A DNA stretch of 42,453 nt. It comes from a virus. Each line of letters begins with the position of its first letter. Position 1 is the first letter of the stretch. The notes beneath the pieces are model-generated. The model ran no database searches. It was not told where the DNA came from and worked only from the letters and a program-made list of their open reading frames with translations. The DNA lies in the IMG/VR virus record IMGVR_UViG_3300022937_003426, positions 1 through 42,453 of that record. One strand, 5' to 3'. The translations under genes were made by a program, and so were the position numbers. Of this stretch, positions 1-7,227 are shown one piece after another.

Positions 1-93
1 TTTAGTTAAAAGTCTGTGCTGATAAACAGCATAGCCAGAGTCTAGAAAACTAGCTTCTCCGCATATTAAAATTTTGAGTCGGTCTCGTTTCAT
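1..93 (-). CDS. Glycosyltransferase, N-terminal fragment cut by window edge
   Basis: An ATG at 91-93 on the minus strand opens a frame that runs off the left edge, giving 31 residues. They begin MKRDRLKILICGEASF and continue with LDSGYAVYQHRLL. A short beta strand followed by a small-residue loop and SGY(A/G)VY is how GT-B (GT4-type) glycosyltransferases begin, so I infer a glycosyltransferase. There is no Shine-Dalgarno sequence: the U-tract of the terminator behind ssb ends only a few bases before the ATG. Translation would therefore need readthrough or an unusual start. Too little is visible to name a substrate. Confidence 0.5.
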   Translation of the reverse strand, partial: MKRDRLKILICGEASFLDSGYAVYQHRLLTK

Positions 94-96
94 AAT

Positions 97-124
97 AAAA
101 AAGGCGGGGGATAGCCCCGCCTTT
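97..124 (-). terminator. Intrinsic terminator after ssb
   Basis: A perfect 10-bp stem pairs 100-109 (AAAGGCGGGG) with 115-124 (CCCCGCCTTT) around a 5-base loop. On the minus strand it is followed by a run of T (97-102). It lies about 20 bases past the ssb stop codon and closes the replication operon. It also abuts the start codon of the next gene. Confidence 0.9.
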
Positions 125-146
125 CCCTAGCTTACATCATAAGACT

Positions 147-527
147 CTAGAAGGCAGCAACGGTATCCTCTTCTGCTTCTTCTTTCTTGTCGTTGGACAG
201 CTTGGTTATCTTAGAAAAATTATTAACCCTGATCTTAAGAGTTGAATGCTTAACACCATCCTTCTCCCAGCTATCATTTCTAATTGACCCCTCGACCATA
301 ACTAAGTCACCCTTGCTAAAAGAATTTCCTATAATTTCGGCTCCAGTGTCCCAAGCCTCACACGGAATAAAAGACTTAATCTTATCCTTTTGTCCATTAT
401 TTTTAGTATACTCTCTGGATGTGGCAATAGTAAAATTGACCACTGAAGTATTTTTACCACTACTAGTTTGAACAGATCGAACAATTGGATCTCTAGCCAG
501 ATTACCTTTGATTAAAGCTATATTCAT
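147..527 (-). CDS. ssb: Single-stranded DNA-binding protein
   Basis: A 126-residue OB-fold protein that coats ssDNA during phage replication and recombination. The N-terminus (MNIALIKGNLARDP), the VNFTIATS strand and a central FIPCEAWD resembling the F-x-x-V/C-x-x-W/F pattern match bacterial SSB. The segment GDLVMVEGSIRNDSWEKDG is the usual L45/beta-4 region. The C-terminus is short and acidic and ends AAF, a reduced form of the partner-binding tip (DDDIPF in E. coli). The ATG has AGGAG about 12 bases upstream. A perfect sigma70-type promoter lies at 574-602 and a strong terminator follows, so ssb can be expressed alone at high level although it ends the replication operon. Confidence 0.93.
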   Translation of the reverse strand: MNIALIKGNLARDPIVRSVQTSSGKNTSVVNFTIATSREYTKNNGQKDKIKSFIPCEAWDTGAEIIGNSFSKGDLVMVEGSIRNDSWEKDGVKHSTLKIRVNNFSKITKLSNDKKEEAEEDTVAAF

Positions 528-573
528 TTTTTAATTAACTCCTGCTTTCTAAAATAAAAACCAAACGATACTT

Positions 574-602
574 ATTATATCACGGACGATGTACTATGTC
601 AA
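574..602 (-). promoter_or_regulatory. Perfect sigma70-type promoter for ssb
   Basis: Reading the minus strand, TTGACA (602-597), a 17-bp spacer (596-580) and TATAAT (579-574) match the consensus 12 of 12. Predicted transcription start is near 567, giving a leader of about 40 nt before the ssb ATG at 527. The -35 box overlaps the last codons of the polymerase C-half gene. Confidence 0.85.
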
Positions 603-2218
603 CCTCTGGGTTTGTATATCTTATCTAGCACTATACCACCGTTTTTGGCAGTTTTACCCTGTATGATAATAATATTTCCCTCAAACAGCTCATTTCTATA
701 CAAGGTAAGCTGCTCTGTGAACAAAATAACAGAATCGCATGATCCGGTGCTGTCTCTAACTGTCATGAAGCACATATCGCTACCTTTGTTTGGACCATTT
801 TTTATTTTCACAATATTGAAATTATCTACCTCAACACCCATTATAATTTTAGCACCGGGTTGGAGTCCTGTGATATCTTTACATTCAGCATTGGTATTAC
901 TCATATTATATGAATCTAAACGACAATGCGTGAGATTAATACCTAGTAGGTCTGTTTCTGTATCACATATCCATTCTATCTTATCTGCGAGAGAATAGGG
1001 AGGATTTTCTAGCGTATGAATTAAATTGTTAATCACACCTTTTCTGTTTGTGTTTAATCTGGGTTTTTTGAGAGATATGTTGAGTATATCAATTAAATTA
1101 AACTCAAAAAGATCTAGGCTGCATATATATTCTTTTTCTTTTTTTGTTAATTCTAATACAGCATCGTACTCAAACAACATTTCTGTTCTGGGTTTATTGT
1201 ACTTGTCCAAAGCTCCACAAGAAATTAAAGCTTTGGCTGCTGTAGATGTAATTTTATCTAATATAAAGAATAAACACTGAGACCACGATAAATTAGATAG
1301 GTCGTTTTCTTGAGTAATGTTCTGTAGTTTTTTAAATACAGAATCACCAACATTCTTAATATCTGTTAAACCAAAATGTATCCTGTTGTCTTTAATGCAA
1401 AAATGCTTATTCATAAAGGAAAGCACAGGAACGCTGATTTCTATACCCATTTCTGTTGCGTTTTGTACCAATTCCCTGACTTCTTGTTGAGGGTCTATTT
1501 TATCTTTAGCGTATTTAAGATAGGAAGCAAAAAATATTTTAGGAAAATGAGCTTTGCTATATGCGGATAGATAGCCATTATAGGCATAAGAGATGGCATG
1601 ACTCTTGTTGAAGCTGTATCTCTGACTTTTTTCAATCCAACCAAAAATTTCTTTAGCGTTTTCAATGGATGTTGCTTTAGTTTTTTTAGCACCATCCAGG
1701 AAAGATTTTTTAACCTTTGCCATAAGATCAACCTTTTTCTTTCCAATTGCTTTTCTTAGAACATCAGCCTCTTGCAAATCAAAACCAGCAACAATTCTGG
1801 CAATTTCCATGGCTTGTTCTTGGTATATCATTTCCCCATATGTGGGCAATAGAACAGACTCTAGACATGAATCAAAGTAGTCTATACTTTCTTTACCATT
1901 CTTTTTGTCGATAAAGTGATTACTAACACTCTTACCATCTCTCATAGCCTCTAAACAACCGGGTCTCATGATACTAATAAGAGCAGAAAGCTGTTCTATA
2001 TTAGATGGCTGTAATTTTTTGGCCATCGACCTGCCAAGTCTGGACTCTAACTGAAAACAACCTTTGGTATTGCCCGACGATATCAAATCCCAGGTTTTTT
2101 TGCATTCCAAATTTAGATTTTCTAAATTCAAAGAAAAATCTAATAAAGGAATTTCCCTGTCAGACTCTTCTTCTAACAACCTAAACTTGCAACCGCAATC
2201 AAAAGTATAATATTTCAT
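599..2218 (-). CDS. dnaE: DNA polymerase III alpha subunit, C-terminal half (split DnaE)
   Basis: A 539-residue protein matching the fingers and tail of bacterial DnaE. Visible landmarks are FQLESRLG (about 55-62), LISIMRPG (80-87), the LLPTYGEMIYQEQAM block (about 123-137), AGFDLQEADVLRKAIGKKK (144-162) and YSFNKSHA (201-208). The last 100 residues look like the OB-fold domain. All three catalytic aspartates are in the separate N-half gene (3085-4962), so this chain cannot polymerise alone and presumably assembles with it; the two sum to 1164 residues, the usual DnaE length. The first residues contain a Cys-Gly-Cys (8-10), unlike cellular DnaE. The ATG overlaps the exonuclease stop as ATGA, indicating coupling. 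The break is between genes, not a frameshift. Confidence 0.9.
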   Translation of the reverse strand: MKYYTFDCGCKFRLLEEESDREIPLLDFSLNLENLNLECKKTWDLISSGNTKGCFQLESRLGRSMAKKLQPSNIEQLSALISIMRPGCLEAMRDGKSVSNHFIDKKNGKESIDYFDSCLESVLLPTYGEMIYQEQAMEIARIVAGFDLQEADVLRKAIGKKKVDLMAKVKKSFLDGAKKTKATSIENAKEIFGWIEKSQRYSFNKSHAISYAYNGYLSAYSKAHFPKIFFASYLKYAKDKIDPQQEVRELVQNATEMGIEISVPVLSFMNKHFCIKDNRIHFGLTDIKNVGDSVFKKLQNITQENDLSNLSWSQCLFFILDKITSTAAKALISCGALDKYNKPRTEMLFEYDAVLELTKKEKEYICSLDLFEFNLIDILNISLKKPRLNTNRKGVINNLIHTLENPPYSLADKIEWICDTETDLLGINLTHCRLDSYNMSNTNAECKDITGLQPGAKIIMGVEVDNFNIVKIKNGPNKGSDMCFMTVRDSTGSCDSVILFTEQLTLYRNELFEGNIIIIQGKTAKNGGIVLDKIYKPRG

Positions 2219-2904
2219 ACAAAAGAATTTCTAAATTTAATTTTCTGCGAAAGGTTCCTGTGTAATTTTAAAAATCTGATTAGAATTTCTGCTGAATCTT
2301 TAACATCTTTAAGGGCGTCATGAGCACCTTCTTTGGAAATACCCACGTAATCACGAAAATGATCAAGTGTATATTTTTGCAACTCATCGTTTGATTCAAA
2401 CCAATAGAAGAGTAGGTTCATAATATCTATGACATCTCTAGGATAGAATAGGTCAGAATTCCCCTCCTTATTAACATTTTTATATTTTTTGCTGAGTCTC
2501 TGCAATATTCTAAGATCAAATTTGTTTATGTTATATCCAGCAGCAATAGGGGCTGAAAACTGATTTTTTCTAGCTGATCTTGTATGATACTTTTCCAGAT
2601 AACTAACAAACATTTTCCAGCTAGCAGATTGCTTGGGATAATTATGCCAAGTAGCTAATACTTTGTCTTTTGAAGAATTAGAAACTTTTGCATGAAAGTC
2701 TAACACATCGCTATCTTCATAAGCATAGTCTTTCTTTTTATCTAATATCAAGGGTTTACAGTTGATATTAAATTCAGAGTCTGGAATAATTTCTAACTTT
2801 ATAGGATCTACCATAATTGCAGCAATCTGTACGGGATCACAGCTTTCTGGATCGGATCCGTCTGTTTCCAAATCAAAAACACAAATTTTTTGTTTATTAG
2901 CCAT
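2215..2904 (-). CDS. DEDDh 3'-5' exonuclease (DnaQ/RNase T type), probable proofreader
   Basis: A 229-residue DnaQ-fold exonuclease. The four acidic residues and the histidine are visible: Asp11 and Glu13 in VFDLETDG, Asp130 in NINKFDLRIL, and His195 and Asp200 in GAHDALKD, which makes it the DEDDh subclass. The gene sits between the two halves of the replicative polymerase, overlapping the 62-residue ORF upstream by 8 nt and coupled by ATGA to the polymerase C-half. That placement argues for proofreading rather than RNA processing. In cellular PolC the exonuclease is inserted inside the polymerase chain; here it is inserted between genes. Confidence 0.88.
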   Translation of the reverse strand: MANKQKICVFDLETDGSDPESCDPVQIAAIMVDPIKLEIIPDSEFNINCKPLILDKKKDYAYEDSDVLDFHAKVSNSSKDKVLATWHNYPKQSASWKMFVSYLEKYHTRSARKNQFSAPIAAGYNINKFDLRILQRLSKKYKNVNKEGNSDLFYPRDVIDIMNLLFYWFESNDELQKYTLDHFRDYVGISKEGAHDALKDVKDSAEILIRFLKLHRNLSQKIKFRNSFV

Positions 2905-3085
2905 TCTGTGGTTCCACTATAGTTCCTGGTTGTAAAAATGTTTTCTGAGAGTTATCGTCTACCTGCCTAGCGTTTAAAGATTTGCAACAGCTCACTTTTT
3001 GCGCCTTTATTTTTTCAAACACAGTTGTTTTGCCAGGAATTGTAAATTTATCACCCTCTTTAAGTTCTGAAAATAATTTTGACAT
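2897..3085 (-). CDS. Small conserved-looking protein between polymerase halves
   Basis: A 62-residue ORF whose ATG overlaps the stop of the polymerase N-half (TAATG) and whose 3' end overlaps the exonuclease start by 8 nt. It has the pattern LKEGDKFTIPGK, a basic KIKAQK patch, SCCKSLNARQV and a C-terminal PGTIV strand. This suggests a small all-beta (SH3-barrel-like) domain. I recall similar short proteins in phage genomes but know of no function. Its place between the polymerase fragments makes a structural or regulatory role in the polymerase worth testing. Confidence 0.7.
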   Translation of the reverse strand: MSKLFSELKEGDKFTIPGKTTVFEKIKAQKVSCCKSLNARQVDDNSQKTFLQPGTIVEPQNG

Positions 3086-4962
3086 TATAATTCTCCATAC
3101 CTAAGTGTATTACTAATATTCATTACTTTGTCTAACATTGCAATGCCTAGAACATCAAACTTAATGATACCCAAATATTCTAAGTCGTTCATTTCCATAC
3201 CGGCAATTGGTTGTTTAGTTTTTGTATCAAAAATCATTGGACATATTTTTTCTAATTTTTGGTCTGTTATCACAACCCCAGCAGCGTGTTTTGATTGATT
3301 TACCTTGGTTCCTTCTAGCCTCATGGCTTGTTCGAACCTTTTTGCGAACGGCCCTGCGAGATTGCCCTCCTTATCAATATAACACCAATTCTCAAGGCTG
3401 TCAACCCTATTTTCCAGAGCCCACCTAATAATTGAAGCGTCTCCGTGCTCGTCTTTCATTTCTTCTAATTCGTCTGCTATCTTAGCTTCGTCTGGAATAT
3501 GCTTGGTAATCTGATTCATTTCATCAAAAGATACATCCCCATACACCCTTAATACATCCTTTAAGGCACCACGCCCTTTGAGAGTATTGAAAGTAATCAT
3601 TTGAGATACATTATCAGATCCGTATTTATTTTTAATATAATCAATCACTTGTTCTCTTTGATTAATAGGCACATCCATGTCAATATCAGGCATGGAAACA
3701 CGATTTGTGGTATTTCTTCCTGCATTATAAAAACGCTCAAATATTAAATCGTGCTTAATTGGATCGATAGACGTAATATCAATCAGATAAGAGACTAAAC
3801 AACCAGCAGCACTACCTCTGCCCGGTCCAGCTAACCACCCCTGAGACTTCACATATTTGACTATATCGGACACTATTAAAAAATAGCTAGACAAGCCAGC
3901 AGTTTGTAAAATAGATAGCTCATATTTGATTCTATCCGCGTACTTTTGGTGTAACGATTCATCTACTTTTTTTGCTATTTTATTCCTCCACCCTTCTCGA
4001 CATAATTGCCTTAAATATTCGTCTGGAGCCGATTCCGATTGAAATGGTGGAAGTCTAGGGGCATGATTGATGTCATATTCTTCACATAAACTATCTACAT
4101 AAATAGTATTGTCTATTTCTTCCTGCGGATGCAGTTCAGACATTTCGTCTCCTGAAAGAATGTAGTATTTGTCACTAATGAAAAATGTAGACATTGGCAC
4201 ATCTTCATTATTAGCAAGTTTACGATTAATCTCTGGCAAAGTTGTTTTGAGGTTGTTGCATAAAAGTATTCTTTGATCAATAGCGTCTTTTTGGTTAGCA
4301 TAGTGAGCATCTGGGGTGCAAATAACTTTGACTCCTGTTTTTTGGGCTATAATTCTGATGCATTCTGTTAGTTCCTTCTGTATCGGATTTAATTCATAAT
4401 CCATTAGTTGTGCTTCTAGAAAGAAATACTCACCAAATATATTTTTGAGCATTGATATTTCATCATAAGCAATATCTTCCCAATTAGGAACTATGGTGTC
4501 ATTATCTATAATTTTATTTGCAATGTAAGAGCCGAGATGTCCGCAAAAACCAATAAGATTATCATCTACTATCTCAGCCAGTTGCTGCATACTAATTCTA
4601 GGTTTTTTGTAAAAAAAATCTGGCTTATTAGATTCAGAAACAATATTGACTAATTTATTCCAACCTTGCAGATTTCTTGCTAAGACTAAGAAATGACTTA
4701 ATTTAGCATTGCTTTTATCTTTAATAGATGCGTGTTTATCGCAAATGTATAGTTCACAACCAAGAATGGGTTTAATTCCTTTAGACTTTAGTGCTGAGTG
4801 TATTTGTGCGGAACCTGCTATATTTCCATGATCCGTTATCGCACAGCTCTTAACTCCTATGTCAACACATCTTTGAGCAATTTGCTTCGGCCTACTTAGG
4901 CCGTCTAATAAAGAATAGTGACTATGAACGTGCAACGGAACATAACTATTGTTACTTGTCAT
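3085..4962 (-). CDS. dnaE: DNA polymerase III alpha subunit, N-terminal half (PHP plus palm)
   Basis: A 625-residue protein. Residues 1 to about 250 are a PHP domain with HVHSHYS (11-17), ITDHGN (42-47) and a CTPDAHY strand, so the metal-binding histidines look largely kept. The palm follows: GPGRGSAAG (379-387), the catalytic PDIDMD motif (Asp426, Asp428), SKHAAGVVI and the third catalytic Asp603 in IIKFDVLG. The chain stops 22 residues after that motif, exactly where cellular DnaE continues to the FQLES region found in the other gene (599-2218). All metal-binding catalytic residues are here; the fingers are in the partner. It starts by overlap with the P-loop gene stop at 4962. Confidence 0.92.
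   Translation of the reverse strand: MTSNNSYVPLHVHSHYSLLDGLSRPKQIAQRCVDIGVKSCAITDHGNIAGSAQIHSALKSKGIKPILGCELYICDKHASIKDKSNAKLSHFLVLARNLQGWNKLVNIVSESNKPDFFYKKPRISMQQLAEIVDDNLIGFCGHLGSYIANKIIDNDTIVPNWEDIAYDEISMLKNIFGEYFFLEAQLMDYELNPIQKELTECIRIIAQKTGVKVICTPDAHYANQKDAIDQRILLCNNLKTTLPEINRKLANNEDVPMSTFFISDKYYILSGDEMSELHPQEEIDNTIYVDSLCEEYDINHAPRLPPFQSESAPDEYLRQLCREGWRNKIAKKVDESLHQKYADRIKYELSILQTAGLSSYFLIVSDIVKYVKSQGWLAGPGRGSAAGCLVSYLIDITSIDPIKHDLIFERFYNAGRNTTNRVSMPDIDMDVPINQREQVIDYIKNKYGSDNVSQMITFNTLKGRGALKDVLRVYGDVSFDEMNQITKHIPDEAKIADELEEMKDEHGDASIIRWALENRVDSLENWCYIDKEGNLAGPFAKRFEQAMRLEGTKVNQSKHAAGVVITDQKLEKICPMIFDTKTKQPIAGMEMNDLEYLGIIKFDVLGIAMLDKVMNISNTLRYGEL
3376..3404 (-). promoter_or_regulatory. 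Possible internal promoter inside polymerase N-half
   Basis: Minus strand TTGACA (3404-3399), 17-bp spacer, TATATT (3381-3376), 11 of 12 consensus positions. It would start transcription near 3369, about 280 bp before the end of the N-half, and could supply extra mRNA for the 62-residue protein, exonuclease and C-half. It is inside coding AT-rich DNA, so chance is possible. Confidence 0.35.
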
Positions 4963-5570
4963 TACAGCCCCTGTTTTCTGTTTGCTTCTTGTGCCAATCT
5001 TTGTTTTTTGTTGTCTAAATCTTGATACAGAGAATAAGCATTAGGATATTTGTTGCTAAGTTCTGGATATTCTCGTCTGGGTTTTACGTCAAAAGATAAG
5101 ATGTTCTCATCACAACACAAGAAAGAAGACAGTTTTGCTGTATCAATATTATTAAAGTCAACAAAATAAATCGGGAAACTGGTATCTGCATTTATCCAAT
5201 TTTCAAATTGATGTTCTATGGAAAACAAATCGCAATTTCTTTCTTCGACCAGAGAAAAAAACCTATCGGCATTGGCCAGATTTGCAGGTTTCAGTTTTTG
5301 TGCGTTTCCAAGCTTTACCACTTGCAACCACGACCAGCTTGGATTTCTTCTGTAAAAAGAACATATACATTCAAAAGATTTATTATATAAGAAAATACAC
5401 TTGTTTACTTTGTAATTTGCTAATTTAGGATTATTGGGGCTGCTACTGTGCTTAAGCCCATCATTATCTCCAACAGAATTGGTTATAAAATTTTTACCTA
5501 ATTGCTTCATGAAATAGCTCTGACCACTACCTCCAGAGCCAACTATTAAAATATCTAATTCTTTTTTCAT
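4962..5570 (-). CDS. P-loop protein, sulfotransferase-like N-terminus
   Basis: 202 residues beginning with a strand and a Walker-A-like loop (LIVGSGGSGQSYFMKQL, about 8-24). The G-S-G-x-S form is closer to sulfotransferases and small kinases than to ATPases. The middle is rich in aromatic and basic residues (CSFYRRNPSWSWLQVV), and the C-terminus is charged and helical (DNKKQRLAQEANRK). No further motif is recognisable. It overlaps the polymerase N-half by one base and follows the RecB-like nuclease, so it is co-expressed with replication genes. The function is open: nucleotide or PAPS binding is inference only. Confidence 0.55.
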   Translation of the reverse strand: MKKELDILIVGSGGSGQSYFMKQLGKNFITNSVGDNDGLKHSSSPNNPKLANYKVNKCIFLYNKSFECICSFYRRNPSWSWLQVVKLGNAQKLKPANLANADRFFSLVEERNCDLFSIEHQFENWINADTSFPIYFVDFNNIDTAKLSSFLCCDENILSFDVKPRREYPELSNKYPNAYSLYQDLDNKKQRLAQEANRKQGL

Positions 5571-5581
5571 TTCAAAACTCC

Positions 5582-6628
5582 TTATTCTGCACTACCGGGA
5601 GGCTTGTAGTATCCAACATTATAGCCTGGAACTGTGTATTCGTCAACCACATTTTTCATACCTTTGGTCAGAATTTCGTGATGTATTTGTTCGCATTTCG
5701 TCATAAAGTCACCCTTTTGGCACACCTGACCGTCTCTATATTCTATGATCGGCAAAACATGATCGGTATCTTGAAAATTAGTTTTGCCATAATGGCATAG
5801 TTTTGTACATTTCCAACTTTTGCTTAATGTCGGAGTTTGACATTTTTGTATTTTCTTGAATTTTTTTCTGAGCAGATCTTCCATTTGGTTTAGATCAGAT
5901 TTTTTGAAGGAAACACTAAAAGGTCCGCCATCATTAATAAAAAATATAGTCACAATACAATTTTCTATTTCTGGATAGAGATGTTGCACAGCATAAAAGT
6001 ATAACATCAGCTGGGGATCTTTTTCTAACTTTTCTTGGGTTTTTTCCTCTCCAGTTGCCCAGTTCAATCTTCTTCCTGTTTTCCAGTCAATAATTTCAAC
6101 AGTATTATCATTTGGTCTGGTTAATAAATCTATTGTACCTTTAATTGACAAAGTTCCTTCTAATTTTTCACCATTGTAATCGTAAGTAAATTTTGCCCAT
6201 TTTTTATTGATTGGGATATCGAATCTTTGTTCTGGATACAATATATTTCTGTTTCTGGGATCAAACATTCCATCGCCATATTCTATGGCTTTATAAGTCC
6301 ATTTATGACAATCTTTATAATCTGTTGATGACCACTTATGGTGATTAAACATAGAGGTGTAGTATGCGTATACGTCATCTATGATTTTGTCTAATTCATA
6401 GTTGTTGATATCTATCTTACCTAAGATATCATCTTCAAAAGAATTTTCACCCTTTTGCTCTGTATATTTAACAAAAGCAAGAATTTCTAATACCTTATGA
6501 ACAATAGTTCCTTTATCAGCTTTTTTATTTGACGGTCCTTTATATCCTAGAACATAGTCAAAGAAATATTGTTGCTCACACATATCGTGAGTATTGTAGG
6601 ATGAGCTACGAAAATATGTAATTATAAT
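5582..6628 (-). CDS. RecB/Cas4-like PD-(D/E)XK nuclease, probable ATT start
   Basis: From the first in-frame ATG (6583) the protein is 333 residues. The nuclease core has GTIVHKVLE, KGTIDLL (metal-binding Asp), VEIIDWKTGRR (D-x-K) and QLMLYFYAVQHLYP (QxxxY), which is the RecB/AddB/Cas4 family. The C-terminus has SWKCTKLCHY, possible metal or Fe-S ligands. The frame stays open upstream and encodes TYFRSSSYNTHD directly before MCEQQYFFDY, restoring the S-x-S...C-x-x-x-(Y/F) helix that begins these nucleases. The only codons available there are ATT/ATA; an AAAAGGA Shine-Dalgarno (about 6636-6642) sits 8 bases before ATT at 6628, so I place the start there (348 residues). Likely role: end processing in recombination or replication. 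Confidence 0.8.
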   Translation of the reverse strand: MIITYFRSSSYNTHDMCEQQYFFDYVLGYKGPSNKKADKGTIVHKVLEILAFVKYTEQKGENSFEDDILGKIDINNYELDKIIDDVYAYYTSMFNHHKWSSTDYKDCHKWTYKAIEYGDGMFDPRNRNILYPEQRFDIPINKKWAKFTYDYNGEKLEGTLSIKGTIDLLTRPNDNTVEIIDWKTGRRLNWATGEEKTQEKLEKDPQLMLYFYAVQHLYPEIENCIVTIFFINDGGPFSVSFKKSDLNQMEDLLRKKFKKIQKCQTPTLSKSWKCTKLCHYGKTNFQDTDHVLPIIEYRDGQVCQKGDFMTKCEQIHHEILTKGMKNVVDEYTVPGYNVGYYKPPGSAE

Positions 6629-7227
6629 TGGACTATTCCTTTTGTTGTGAGAAAATCATATATAAGTTCGTTTTTACGTCCTATTTGCATGTCTGTATTA
6701 TTTATTACCAAATCAAAATTGGAGTAGTCGTAGTTATCCTCATCAAGAGCTGTTTCACTTTCGTGTTGAGAATCATATAAATTTCTATTCAATTTAAAAA
6801 CTAAACCACCAACACTTTTAACGGCTTCGACCTCATTCGGGAAACGACAATCTGCTATTAAAGCTAAAGGAAGATTTTCGTCTTGTATTTTTCGAATGGT
6901 AGCATCAGCCCAAACGTTGTTTTGCATTTTTCTGAACACATTAGTGCCGATATATTGCATTACCTCTCTAGCACTCATAGGTTTTTGATTATCTGGCCAA
7001 ACACAACTAACAAACTGATTTTTTTGTTCATCAGAACCGTAGCATTGTTCATAAGTTAAGCCTAATATATCTATGCACATTTGCTTTAAAGGATCAGCAA
7101 AATTATATATGGCAGAATTTTTTCTCATAGTTTGCGCATAGATATTGGCTATAAATTCACATGCGCTAGTTTTACCAGATTGTTTACGACCAGCAATCGC
7201 TATGATAGTTGTATTAGTATTGCTCAT
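6622..7227 (-). CDS. Deoxynucleoside monophosphate kinase
   Basis: 201 residues resembling T4 gene-1-type dNMP kinases, which phosphorylate dNMPs to dNDPs. The P-loop is AGRKQSGKT (about 12-20). FADPLKQM, MSAREVMQYIGT, the NNVWADATIR helix and a DCRFPNEVEAV segment are characteristic of the phage enzyme family. It makes metabolic sense with the dCMP deaminase and ribonucleotide reductase in the same direction. Its start overlaps the primase stop by 14 nt, and its 3' end overlaps the probable ATT start of the nuclease by 7 nt. Confidence 0.85.
   Translation of the reverse strand: MSNTNTTIIAIAGRKQSGKTSACEFIANIYAQTMRKNSAIYNFADPLKQMCIDILGLTYEQCYGSDEQKNQFVSCVWPDNQKPMSAREVMQYIGTNVFRKMQNNVWADATIRKIQDENLPLALIADCRFPNEVEAVKSVGGLVFKLNRNLYDSQHESETALDEDNYDYSNFDLVINNTDMQIGRKNELIYDFLTTKGIVQL

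Noticed and set aside
2215-3085. Split intein or frameshift between the polymerase halves
   Set aside because: The N-half ends in a normal stop after a full domain, the C-half begins with its own coupled ATG, and there are no intein blocks (no Cys/Ser start or His-Asn end). Two further genes lie between.
4857-4864. Other TTGACA copies on the minus strand (for example 4859, 24560, 25737, 26569, 27870, 35345)
   Set aside because: No -10-like hexamer at 16-18 bp; all lie inside genes.
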